This document shows positions 1-7,518 of a DNA stretch of 53,578 bases, one piece after another; the first letter of the stretch is position 1, and the number at the start of each line of letters is the position of its first letter. Made by a program: the position numbers and the translations under genes. The notes under the pieces were generated by a model. The model had not been told where the DNA came from and ran no database searches. It was given only the letters and a program-made list of their open reading frames with translations. The DNA comes from an uncultured Clostridia bacterium (lineage in GTDB: Bacteria > Bacillota > Clostridia > TANB77 > CAG-508): NCBI GenBank assembly GCA_944388805.1, contig CALXKE010000011.1:1-53578 (forward strand). The letters are read 5' to 3'.

Positions 1-99
1 AATGTATCAATATTTCTAGGAATCCAGCTTATGGGCGGATTCTATACAAAAATCCAAGCAGCTACAATGCTTGGAGTGTTTACTAAAAATATTGAATAA
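1..99 (+). CDS. 3' end of an unidentified CDS (partial)
   Basis: Frame 1 is open from the window edge to TAA at 97-99 and encodes 32 residues ending TKNIE. The visible part is hydrophobic and glycine-containing (FLGIQLMGGFY), compatible with a membrane segment near the C-terminus. The start lies outside the window, and the fragment is too short to assign a family. It probably belongs to the same integrative element as the genes that follow. Confidence 0.4.
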   Translation, partial: NVSIFLGIQLMGGFYTKIQAATMLGVFTKNIE

Positions 100-210
100 C
101 ATCAAACATTTAGCTTGGGTTGGATTCTTATATAAAAAGATAAGACCCTATAAACCTACAAATAGGTATATATATATTATACTACTTTTATCCGTATAAA
201 TCAAATGAAG

Positions 211-233
211 TGCTTGATATATCAAGCATTTTT
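211..233 (+). promoter_or_regulatory. Perfect 18-bp palindrome with T-run (terminator or operator)
   Basis: TGCTTGATATATCAAGCA (211-228) is a perfect palindrome followed by five Ts. As RNA it is a 7-bp stem with a 4-nt loop, which would end the upstream gene. It also lies just before the promoter of the XRE regulator, so it could be that regulator's operator. The half-site TTGATAT recurs in the palindrome at 1214-1229, and GCTTGATAT recurs at 5406-5414. Confidence 0.5.
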
Positions 234-245
234 CTGCTTTGAAGA

Positions 246-274
246 TTGAAAAAAATGGAAAAACATGTTATAAT
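246..274 (+). promoter_or_regulatory. Sigma-A-type promoter of XRE regulator
   Basis: TTGAAA (246-251), a 17-bp spacer and TATAAT (269-274), about 25 bp before the start codon of the XRE gene. Confidence 0.6.
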
Positions 275-300
275 TTTATTATGTAAAGTGGGTGATTTTT

Positions 301-1002
301 ATGTCCGATTTTAATAGTAAAGAATTTGGTAATAAATTAAGAGAATTAAGAAAAAGTAAAGGATTAAGTCAAGAAAATCTTGCTAATAAATTGAATATAA
401 GTAGAACAACGATAGGTAGATTTGAAAGTGGAGAAATGATACCGAATGCTCAGATAATAAAAGAATTATGCGAAATTTTAGGCGTTTATTCTACTGAATT
501 ATTTGAAATGGACTACAAGATAAAAAATAGAAGTGATATAAAAAATCCATTTAAAGCTAATTGCCTATACATGTATTTTAATGCTTATAATTATAGAACG
601 GGAAAATTTGGTAAAGGTAAATATAGATTAGATATAAAAGAATATCCAAATTATATACAAGTAGATATGATTGATTTAGCAGACAATAAAATATATACCT
701 CTGGATATATGCTATCTGATGATAATGCTTGTTTTATCATACTTGAAAATTATAAACCTAATAATGCTAGATTAGAAGTTGCAGAAATTATAATTAATGT
801 ATGTAACGGAGTAGATGATTTAATGATGGGGTCTTATCTAGGAACAGATAGACAATATAGACCTTCAATTAGAAAATGTTATTTTTCAAAAAAAGATGTT
901 GAATTTACTGATAAGATGTTTGAAGATTTAAAATTAACAGAAAAAGAAAATATCACATTAAAAAAGGAAAATGCACTATATTTGGAAATATTTAATAATT
1001 AA
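301..1002 (+). CDS. XRE-family HTH transcriptional regulator of integrative element
   Basis: This is a 233-residue protein. Residues ~8-65 form a Cro/C1-type helix-turn-helix: LRELRKSKGLSQENLANKL, then SRTTIGRFESGEMIP. The remaining ~165 residues are an unrecognised C-terminal domain ending in a short coiled-coil-like stretch (LTEKENITLKKENALYLE), perhaps for dimerisation or ligand sensing. ATG at 301 was chosen over in-frame GTG at 292 because the weak Shine-Dalgarno AAGTGGGTG ends only 8 nt before it. It is the first gene of the element that ends at the integrase, so it is inferred to be the element's repressor or activator. A strong terminator follows, so it is transcribed separately from the downstream genes. 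Confidence 0.75.
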   Translation: MSDFNSKEFGNKLRELRKSKGLSQENLANKLNISRTTIGRFESGEMIPNAQIIKELCEILGVYSTELFEMDYKIKNRSDIKNPFKANCLYMYFNAYNYRTGKFGKGKYRLDIKEYPNYIQVDMIDLADNKIYTSGYMLSDDNACFIILENYKPNNARLEVAEIIINVCNGVDDLMMGSYLGTDRQYRPSIRKCYFSKKDVEFTDKMFEDLKLTEKENITLKKENALYLEIFNN

Positions 1003-1020
1003 ATAAGTTATAAAAATATA

Positions 1021-1055
1021 AAGAACGTGAATTTTTAATTGCACGTTCTTTTTTT
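1021..1055 (+). terminator. Rho-independent terminator of XRE gene
   Basis: A perfect 9-bp stem AAGAACGTG / CACGTTCTT (1021-1029 / 1042-1050) with a 12-nt loop is followed by Ts. Confidence 0.85.
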
Positions 1056-1213
1056 GTGCTTATTTCAATACTTTATAGGATTTTTAAAACTAATTTTTTA
1101 GTGATTTTTAGTTTGAATTAGAAAGAATATTAAGAAATTAGAAAATATTAGAGAAATGGATTTTTATACCTTTCTCCCATGCTACCATATAATCAAGCTA
1201 GCAAAAAAATAAT

Positions 1214-1229
1214 TGATATTGCAATATCA
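1214..1229. promoter_or_regulatory. 16-bp perfect palindrome, candidate operator
   Basis: TGATATTGCAATATCA lies 2 bp upstream of the ribosome binding site GAAAGGA of the next gene. The position suits repression of the 1249-5240 gene block. It shares the TTGATAT half-site with the palindrome before the XRE gene, so the XRE protein is a candidate binder (inference). Confidence 0.4.
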
Positions 1230-1248
1230 TAGAAAGGACAAAACAAAA

Positions 1249-1974
1249 TTGAATAATAGAAAAGCAAAAAAACATCAAAAAAATGCTCTTGATTTTGATT
1301 ACAAAAAATTATCAGAAGATGAAATTCTTTTAGATAATGTACTTACTACTGATGAAAAAGATATTTCTAAAAATGAAATTGTTGACAAAATGATAAAAGG
1401 TAATATTTCAGATTTAGTAAAAAATCAATTAAATAGTAACAAAAGAAATGACTTACAGGAAAGTATTTATACAGGCAATGAAAAGAATATGAGTCCTTGG
1501 TTTGCAGAATATAAAAAACAAAGAATAACCATTACAAAAGATAAAATTAGAGCTTATTTAAGAAATTATAAGGATTTAGGAAAATTAATTAAATACCGTA
1601 AAGAAAAAATTGAAAGAGAAGAAATTAAACCAGAAAGCCATGAACTAAATCTTAATGATCTTGAAAATTATGATTTTTTAGAAGAATCCGTAATTGATAA
1701 ACAGACATTTTTAAGTTCAACAGATTATAAAATTCAAGAAATGGAATTTTATCAAAAAGAACTAATGATGATTTTAAAATATCTTAAAAAATATATATTT
1801 GTTTCATATCAATTTTTGGTACTGAAATATTATTTAAAGCTTTCTGACAAAGACTTAAAAATTGCTACGAATATTGAAAAAACAGATTATATAGACAATG
1901 TAATAATCGAATATATTTATCAAAAATTATATGAGGAGGCTAAAAATAATGGCAGAGATAAGGACAATCTATAA
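1249..1974 (+). CDS. Hypothetical protein of integrative element
   Basis: This is a 241-residue lysine- and glutamate-rich protein, mostly helical in appearance, that I do not recognise. TTG at 1249 is preferred because GAAAGGA (1232-1238) lies 10 nt upstream; extending to 1213 would run through that site. The last ~60 residues contain a hydrophobic stretch (YIFVSYQFLVLKYYLKLSDKD) and then a region that could be a helix-turn-helix, loosely like region 4 of small sigma factors, but nothing decisive. It overlaps the RadC-like gene by 26 nt, so the two are translated from one transcript. It could be a replication or transfer accessory protein, but this is unproven. Confidence 0.6.
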   Translation: MNNRKAKKHQKNALDFDYKKLSEDEILLDNVLTTDEKDISKNEIVDKMIKGNISDLVKNQLNSNKRNDLQESIYTGNEKNMSPWFAEYKKQRITITKDKIRAYLRNYKDLGKLIKYRKEKIEREEIKPESHELNLNDLENYDFLEESVIDKQTFLSSTDYKIQEMEFYQKELMMILKYLKKYIFVSYQFLVLKYYLKLSDKDLKIATNIEKTDYIDNVIIEYIYQKLYEEAKNNGRDKDNL

Positions 1975-2929
1975 TGCCATTAATGAAGGTAATGTTATGA
2001 AAAGATATGTGGATTTGAGAAATATAAAAATTGAATCTCGTAATGATTTATTAAAGACTTGTCAAGTATTTAGAAATCCAAAGTTTGAAACTCTCAGAAT
2101 TATATATATGCGAAATAATACGATTATCAATTATGAATCTATTACATCTAAACTTCCTAATTCTTGTAATGTATTTAGAGTAAAAGCTAATACTCCATAT
2201 TTAAAAGATATTAAAGGATTTGAGGATATTAATAGAAGAATGTATCGACTTGGAGCTAATGGTTATTATTTACAACATAATCATCCATCTGGAAATGCAA
2301 AGGCAAGTATAGAAGATATGATACTTACAGAAAGATTATCTAAAAATGTTAAAGGATTTAAAGGGCATATTATTATAGACCATGGAACATATGCATGGAT
2401 TGAAAAGGATAATAGAACAGGAAAATTAAAAGCAGAAAATAATATTTTAATTGAATATTTACCAACATTAAATACACAAGATGTAATAAAGGATAGTCCT
2501 TTATTACATAAAACTATCAGCTCAAGAAATGAATTAGCAAGATTAATGTATGATGTAAAACATTCTAATAATTATTCATGTTTAGTATTAACATCAGCAA
2601 CAAATAATATAAGGCTATTTCAAGAATTACCTAATACATTTATTAATATGAGTTATAGACAAATTGGTGGATATATCAAGAACAGATGTATAAATACTGG
2701 TTCTATAAGAGCTTTTTTGGCTACAATGGATAGACCATTTTTTGAAAGAGCTAAAGACCTTGTTAAATTGGGATATGTTACAGACTGTATCGCATATATG
2801 ATTACAAAAGACAAATCAGAAATAATTGAAGGAGCAGATAAAGAAAGTATAGATCAAGATATTTTTAAATCATTGAATATTAATAAGAAAAAATTAATGA
2901 ATAAAGAAGGAGAAGATTTAAGTATATGA
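1949..2929 (+). CDS. RadC-like JAB/MPN-domain protein
   Basis: This is a 326-residue protein with a complete JAMM-type metal motif: His110-Asn-His112-Pro-Ser-Gly followed by Asp123 (H-x-H-x10-D). That is the signature of RadC-like DUF2466 proteins of mobile elements and plasmids. The N-terminal ~100 residues lead into the JAB fold. The last ~180 residues are unlike ordinary RadC and are unassigned. ATG at 1949 has GAGGAGG 9 nt upstream. The enzymatic role of RadC proteins is unsettled; they are common in anti-restriction and transfer modules. It overlaps the previous gene by 26 nt and the next by ATGA, so it is part of one tightly coupled operon. Confidence 0.75.
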   Translation: MAEIRTIYNAINEGNVMKRYVDLRNIKIESRNDLLKTCQVFRNPKFETLRIIYMRNNTIINYESITSKLPNSCNVFRVKANTPYLKDIKGFEDINRRMYRLGANGYYLQHNHPSGNAKASIEDMILTERLSKNVKGFKGHIIIDHGTYAWIEKDNRTGKLKAENNILIEYLPTLNTQDVIKDSPLLHKTISSRNELARLMYDVKHSNNYSCLVLTSATNNIRLFQELPNTFINMSYRQIGGYIKNRCINTGSIRAFLATMDRPFFERAKDLVKLGYVTDCIAYMITKDKSEIIEGADKESIDQDIFKSLNINKKKLMNKEGEDLSI

Positions 2930-3096
2930 AAAAAACAAGTAAAAATATACAAGAAGAAATAAATGAATTAAATCAATTTTTTGAAGATATGGAAAAAAGT
3001 CTATTCAAAGAATATTCTAAAGAAGATTTTGAAGAAATGGAAAAAGAATATATTTCATCAGAAAAAAAGAAAGAGAGGTGTTCTTATGGGAGATAG
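2926..3096 (+). CDS. Small acidic/coiled-coil hypothetical protein
   Basis: This is a 56-residue ORF starting MKKTSKNIQEEIN. It has an ATGA overlap with the upstream stop and AAGGAGAAG 11 nt upstream. The protein is highly charged and probably one or two helices. Its end overlaps the next gene by 11 nt, which is typical of compact mobile-element operons. No family is recognised. The coupling, ribosome binding site and lack of any gap support it being real. Confidence 0.6.
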   Translation: MKKTSKNIQEEINELNQFFEDMEKSLFKEYSKEDFEEMEKEYISSEKKKERCSYGR

Positions 3097-3670
3097 AGCT
3101 GTAATTAGTAATAATACAAAAAATCTAGGAGTTTATCTACATTGGAATGGTTATCGTGAGTTTGTAGAGTCAGTATTGGCATATTGTGATTTAAAACAAT
3201 ATAGAAGTCCTGATAGTGATGATGAATATGGTTGGGCAAGGCTATGTCAAGTTATAGGAAATACTTTAGGTGGTACACTTTCACTAGGTGTTGGCAGATA
3301 CGAAAAAATGGATACAGATAATTATGATAATGGAACTTATATTATTCAAGGTTGGGATATTAAAGACAGATTATATAAACATTATATAGACCAAAAAAGA
3401 GAAGATTCTATTTTAGATGACCTAAGACAAATTAATACAAAACAACCTAAAGAGGAACAATTAGAAGATAAGGAAATACAAATTTATGCAAGAAATTGGG
3501 AAGAAAAACATTTAGATAGATTAAAAGATAAAGATAGAATTGTAGTTGAAAAGAGAATTAAAGAAAGAGAAAAATCAAAAAATAAAGAACAAGAAATACC
3601 TTATGAAGTTTTAGAAAAAACAGGTACAACCTATAAATTAAGTAAAGGGGATGATGAACATAGAAGATAA
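3086..3670 (+). CDS. Conserved mobile-element protein (MGDRAVI family)
   Basis: This is a 194-residue protein. ATG at 3086 has GAGAGGTG 6 nt upstream; the longer frame from 2981 has no support. The N-terminus (MGDRAVISNNTKNLGVYLHWNG, then YGWARLCQVIGN) resembles a conserved protein found in phages and plasmids of Firmicutes, recognised from memory only; its function is unknown. The second half is strongly charged and probably coiled coil. It overlaps the excisionase-like gene by 20 nt. Confidence 0.65.
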   Translation: MGDRAVISNNTKNLGVYLHWNGYREFVESVLAYCDLKQYRSPDSDDEYGWARLCQVIGNTLGGTLSLGVGRYEKMDTDNYDNGTYIIQGWDIKDRLYKHYIDQKREDSILDDLRQINTKQPKEEQLEDKEIQIYARNWEEKHLDRLKDKDRIVVEKRIKEREKSKNKEQEIPYEVLEKTGTTYKLSKGDDEHRR

Positions 3671-3986
3671 AGAAAAAATAATAAATGAAAATTTAGAAAA
3701 TTCCAAAGAGCAACTAATTAAAAATATTAATTTATTAAATAATTCTATAAGCAAAAATAGTAATGAAATTGATATGAATAAATTAATAGTTTTATTAATT
3801 GAAAAATTTAATATAAATCCGTTTACTAATATGAAAGTTAAAGATGTTGCAACAGATTTAGGAATGAATCAAAATAATGCAAATGATTTATTTAGAAGAA
3901 ATGATTTTCCTGCAATAACTTTTACTAAACCAAAACAAATTTGTTGGTTATCATATTTACTTTGGAAAATGGAAAGGAGGGTATAA
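3651..3986 (+). CDS. Excisionase-like DNA-binding protein
   Basis: This is a 111-residue protein. The first ~60 residues are charged and helical. The last ~50 (MKVKDVATDLGMNQNNANDLFRR, then DFPAI) look like a helix-turn-helix of excisionase/AlpA type, which bends DNA or sets the direction of integrase action. A homologous domain occurs at 53397, where the same DxFxRxDFPxx pattern is seen. The stop codon TAA is followed two codons later, in the same frame, by the apparent start of the integrase. This Xis-Int arrangement is usual for tyrosine-recombinase elements. Confidence 0.65.
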   Translation: MMNIEDKEKIINENLENSKEQLIKNINLLNNSISKNSNEIDMNKLIVLLIEKFNINPFTNMKVKDVATDLGMNQNNANDLFRRNDFPAITFTKPKQICWLSYLLWKMERRV

Positions 3987-3989
3987 GCT

Positions 3990-5240
3990 ACGGATAATGA
4001 TATAAACCATGGAAGTGGTTCAATATACTTTAGAAACGATCGTAAAAAATGGATGGCTCGATATTGGGAATATGATGTAATGAAAGATAGAAATGTAAAG
4101 AAAACCAAAACATGTGAATCAAAAGAAGAAGCAGAAGAATTTTTAAAACAATTAAATTACCGTAGAGAAAATCCAATTTACATTAAAAATAATGGGATTC
4201 CATTATATGATTTAATGCTTACAAATTTAGATAACAAGAAAAATGCTAATTTAATTTCACAAGCACAATATGATAGGGTTAAAAGAAGTCTTAATGTAAT
4301 AAAAAAAGCACCATTTTGTTTTAGAAATATAGAAGATATTAAATCAGAAGAAATACAAGCATTTTTAAATGAAATGGCTAAAACATATAGTAATTCTTCA
4401 TTGAAAAAATTTAGTGAACAATTTGGACAAGCTTTTAAATATGCTTTTAACAAGGGATATATTAGTAAAAATCCTATGATAGAAGTAATAAGACCTAAAA
4501 GTGTAAAAAAAGATAAAGATGTAAGAGCAATGACAGTTGATGAAGAATCAAAATTTATTAATTATTTATTAGAACATAGTGTAAAAGATATTCCGTATAG
4601 AAATGCTTTCTTAATGCAATTACTTATGGGATTTCGTATTGGAGAAGTTTTAGCATTAAATAGTGGAGATATTGATTTATCTCATCATTTAATTAATGTA
4701 AATAAAACATTAACAAAACTAGCAGACGGAACAATAGTTATGAGTGATTCTCCTAAAACCAAAGCAGGAAATAGAATATTACCTATTCCAAAAGTATTAG
4801 AACCATTTATTATTGAACAATTAAAAATTTCAAAAGATATACCCAATAATGATGAACATTTATTATTTAAACCACCCATTGTACATTATGCAAGAGTAAG
4901 TACATTAAATTGGTCTTTAAATAAAATATTAAAAGAATTGGATATTCCACATTTTTCTACTCATAGTTTAAGGCATACATATGCTACCAGAGCAATAGAG
5001 GCAGGAATGAGTCCTGTTGTATTACAAAAATTAATGGGACATACTGATGTATCTGTTACATTAAATGCTTATACTTCTGTGTTTGATAAGTATAAGAAAA
5101 ATGAACTTGAAAAAGTAAATGAATATTATATGGAACAAAATTTAATTGATAATTCAAATGCAAATATATTGACTTTAGATGAACCAGCTATTATAATCGA
5201 AAATGAAGATAAAAAAAATACAGATTCGTTTGAACGATAA
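3990..5240 (+). CDS. int: Tyrosine recombinase/integrase, probable ACG start
   Basis: This is a site-specific recombinase of the phage/Tn916 type, about 416 residues. The N-terminal arm-binding domain begins GSGSIYFRNDRKKWMARYW. The core-binding domain is at ~70-170. The catalytic domain has Arg216 (GFRIGEV), His325-x-x-Arg328 (HSLRHT), His351 (LMGHTD) and nucleophile Tyr361. The first ATG (4053) cuts through the conserved N-terminal motif and has no ribosome binding site. The frame is open upstream only to the TAA of the excisionase gene at 3984. A full Shine-Dalgarno AAAGGAGGG (3973-3981) sits 8 nt before ACG at 3990, so I place the start there; stop-codon readthrough from the excisionase is an alternative. 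It lies 240 bp from the 3' end of tRNA-fMet, the likely attachment site. Confidence 0.85.
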   Translation, partial: TDNDINHGSGSIYFRNDRKKWMARYWEYDVMKDRNVKKTKTCESKEEAEEFLKQLNYRRENPIYIKNNGIPLYDLMLTNLDNKKNANLISQAQYDRVKRSLNVIKKAPFCFRNIEDIKSEEIQAFLNEMAKTYSNSSLKKFSEQFGQAFKYAFNKGYISKNPMIEVIRPKSVKKDKDVRAMTVDEESKFINYLLEHSVKDIPYRNAFLMQLLMGFRIGEVLALNSGDIDLSHHLINVNKTLTKLADGTIVMSDSPKTKAGNRILPIPKVLEPFIIEQLKISKDIPNNDEHLLFKPPIVHYARVSTLNWSLNKILKELDIPHFSTHSLRHTYATRAIEAGMSPVVLQKLMGHTDVSVTLNAYTSVFDKYKKNELEKVNEYYMEQNLIDNSNANILTLDEPAIIIENEDKKNTDSFER

Positions 5241-5279
5241 TTAAATTTGAATAAAGAAATCCATGTATTACTTGAAAAT

Positions 5280-5346
5280 ACTAATGGTAGCAAGTAAGTG
5301 CTACCATTAGTTATAAAAAATATTTTTTGGTAGCAACTTTGGTAAC
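5280..5346. repeat. 13-bp inverted repeat plus TGGTARCAA repeats after int
   Basis: ACTAATGGTAGCA (5280-5292) and its exact complement (5299-5311) are separated by 6 nt. Then TGGTAGCAA and TGGTAACAA follow as direct repeats at ~5329-5346. As RNA the palindrome would be a hairpin, but no uridine run follows it directly. The position between integrase and tRNA suits arm-type integrase or excisionase binding sites. Another TGCTACCAT is at 1180-1188. Confidence 0.45.
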
Positions 5347-5451
5347 AAATTGCAAAAAATAATCAAAAATAAAATAAATTAATTTAAATTATTTTTAAAT
5401 AAAACGCTTGATATTAGGGCATTCCATAAAATAATATAAAATATTTTAAAA

Positions 5452-5475
5452 TAAAAAAAAGAGGCTAAAAGCCTC
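5452..5475 (-). terminator. Terminator of tRNA-fMet
   Basis: On the minus strand, GAGGC-loop-GCCTC is followed by eight Ts, immediately 3' of the tRNA. Confidence 0.8.
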
Positions 5476-5480
5476 ATAAT

Positions 5481-5556
<76 letters not shown>

Positions 5557-5576
5557 ATATAAAATTTACAAATACA

Positions 5577-5605
5577 ATTATACTACTAATAAACAACAAT
5601 GTCAA
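5577..5605 (-). promoter_or_regulatory. Promoter of tRNA-fMet
   Basis: On the minus strand: TTGACA, a 17-bp spacer, TATAAT. The -10 is 21 bp before the tRNA 5' end. The rest of 5606-5910 has no gene; it is AT-rich and must hold the promoter of the desulfoferrodoxin gene (a TATACT near 5817 is a candidate -10). Confidence 0.85.
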
Positions 5606-5910
5606 CACTTTGATTAAAAATACAATATTTTCCAATCAAAAACATATTTAACTTTTCACTTAATAATATCTAAACAAACTTTATTATCTCATATATTATA
5701 TTCAAAAATTAAAGAAATATTCCAAAACCCAAAGTAAAAACTAAGAAGAATAGCAAAGATCTCAAAATAAAATAAGAATAAAATTAAAAAAAGTATATTT
5801 TTTCATCAAATTATGATATACTAATCTTGCAAAAAGGTAAATATTTAAATAAACACCTTTTACATTATAAAACATTATAAAAAAGTAAAAAAAAGAAAGG
5901 AATGATTATT

Positions 5911-6291
5911 ATGAAAAACGAATTAGTTATAAAAAAATGTAAATCTTGTGGAGCAACCGTAAAAGTCATAGAAGATTGCAACTGTGAAGGATGTGGAATT
6001 ATTTGTTGTGGTGAACCAATGGAAGTTTTAAAACCAAATTCAGTTGATGCCGCAGTTGAAAAACATGTACCAAATTATGAAAAAGTTGAAGATGAAATTT
6101 TTGTTACAGTAAATCATGTTATGGAAAAAGAACACTTTATTGAATGGGTAGCTTTAGTAGCAGATAATAAAGAATATATGGTTAAATTATATCCAGAACA
6201 AAATGCTGAATGTCGTTTTCCATATATCCCTGGTTCTTGTTTATATGCTTATTGTAATAAACATGGTTTATGGAAAAAAGACGTTGAATAA
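5911..6291 (+). CDS. dfx: Desulfoferrodoxin / superoxide reductase
   Basis: This is a 126-residue cytoplasmic enzyme that reduces superoxide to peroxide without making oxygen, a protection system of anaerobes. The N-terminal rubredoxin-like centre has Cys10-x2-Cys13 and Cys32-Cys33, so this is the two-iron type. The catalytic iron ligands are His52 (EKHVP), His69, His75, His118 and Cys115 (YCNKHGLW), all present. The start at 5911 has AAAGGA 9 nt upstream; the in-frame ATG at 5902 touches that site and is rejected. Three extra cysteines (Cys23, Cys25, Cys28) sit between the two cysteine pairs of the small domain, which is unusual. It is a single gene with its own terminator. Confidence 0.93.
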   Translation: MKNELVIKKCKSCGATVKVIEDCNCEGCGIICCGEPMEVLKPNSVDAAVEKHVPNYEKVEDEIFVTVNHVMEKEHFIEWVALVADNKEYMVKLYPEQNAECRFPYIPGSCLYAYCNKHGLWKKDVE

Positions 6292-6299
6292 AATTTCTA

Positions 6300-6333
6300 A
6301 AATCCCAATAAAATGAATTTATTGGGATTTTTC
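6300..6333. terminator. Bidirectional terminator between convergent genes
   Basis: A perfect 12-bp stem (AATCCCAATAAA / TTTATTGGGATT) with a 5-nt loop is flanked by A and T runs. It includes the stop codon of the minus-strand gene. Confidence 0.85.
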
Positions 6334-7293
6334 TGTTTCCGTACAAGTAACAACTTGTTCTCCAATGTCTGCTATCAAATCACTTGCATTTTCCACACCT
6401 TTGGTAAATACACCTATCAAATATGTATTTTGACCATAGATAATTCCATAATCATGTTCATATTCCTCATAAGAACCATATTTGTGAGCTACTTCATACT
6501 GTAGCAAATTAGTTTTTAAGTATCCACCACCTGAAGATATTTTCATATATTCGATTAGTTCACTATATTTATTTGCATTTTGATATAAATATTGCAATAC
6601 ATCATAATAATATGAAACATTTGCAACATTTGATGAATAAAACGCTTCTGTGAGTTCTTTATCTGAATATTTTGTTAATTCTTGTTTACATTTTTCATAT
6701 CCCATACTATGTACTAAAATATTTAATGCTGTATTGTCACTATTTACTATCATTTGTTCTAGTAAATATGAAATTGGAATTCTCTCTCCTACTGAATAAT
6801 CTGCTGCAGTACTTCCATCTCCTGCTTCATAGTCATCACTGTTATATAATAATGTGTCTGATAAACTTAATTCTCCTTCTGCTATTTTATCATAATATAA
6901 CATAGCAACTGGAACTTTTATGGTACTTGCTGCTGTAAAATAGGTATTTTCATTGTAGAAATAATACTTTTTTTCTTCTATATTATAATAGAAAAAGAAA
7001 AAGTTATTTTCATTTAAATTATTGTCTAGCATAATTTCATTTATTAAATTTTCTATATTGCTATCTACCGTTTCTTCTATAACAGATTCTTCTATACTTG
7101 CTGTTTCCATACTTTCTTCTTCTTTCTGTTCTTCTGCCTGTTCGTTCACCTCTTCTTTACTTCGCGTGATATAATTATATATGACAATTCCAATCGAAAC
7201 AATTATGCATATAGAAAGCCCTATTTCTAACATTTTATAATTGATTGTTAGTTTACTTTCTTTTTTCTTGGAATGTTTTCCTTTGTTACCCAT
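6319..7293 (-). CDS. Membrane-anchored class A beta-lactamase-like serine hydrolase
   Basis: This is a 324-residue protein. A cytoplasmic lysine-rich start is followed by a transmembrane helix at ~20-42, an acidic linker at ~45-80, then a beta-lactamase-fold domain. The catalytic motif Ser123-Thr-Ile-Lys126 (SxxK) and Ser185-Asp-Asn187 (SDN) are intact. The third motif, usually KTG, reads Lys271-Tyr-Gly273. It is therefore a beta-lactamase relative of unknown substrate, probably acting on cell-wall material outside the membrane, and not demonstrably a resistance enzyme. Transcribed alone; it ends inside a terminator shared with the desulfoferrodoxin gene. Confidence 0.8.
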   Translation of the reverse strand: MGNKGKHSKKKESKLTINYKMLEIGLSICIIVSIGIVIYNYITRSKEEVNEQAEEQKEEESMETASIEESVIEETVDSNIENLINEIMLDNNLNENNFFFFYYNIEEKKYYFYNENTYFTAASTIKVPVAMLYYDKIAEGELSLSDTLLYNSDDYEAGDGSTAADYSVGERIPISYLLEQMIVNSDNTALNILVHSMGYEKCKQELTKYSDKELTEAFYSSNVANVSYYYDVLQYLYQNANKYSELIEYMKISSGGGYLKTNLLQYEVAHKYGSYEEYEHDYGIIYGQNTYLIGVFTKGVENASDLIADIGEQVVTCTETEKSQ

Positions 7294-7424
7294 GTACTCT
7301 ACTCCATTTTTATTTCATTATATCATAAAATTTTATTTTTTATTAAAATTCACCATAAATTTACATTTCTAGTTTTATCCAAATAAAAGTCTTGCTTATA
7401 TAATATTTCATTTTGGGTCAAAAA

Positions 7425-7455
7425 AAAACTGATAATTATTTTTATTATCAGTTTT
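7425..7455 (-). terminator. Terminator of the smsCB operon
   Basis: A 12-bp perfect stem AAAACTGATAAT / ATTATCAGTTTT with a 7-nt loop is followed on the minus strand by a run of Ts. Confidence 0.8.
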
Positions 7456-7518
7456 CTATTATACTGTTACAATTCACAACCAATATTATTTTATAGATTC
7501 ATATAGGATTATGCTATT

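Noticed and set aside
1..5480. Second copy of the tRNA-fMet 3' end as left attachment site
   Set aside because: No match to the last bases of the tRNA (TGGTTGCGGG) was seen elsewhere in this interval; the boundary is presumably outside the window.
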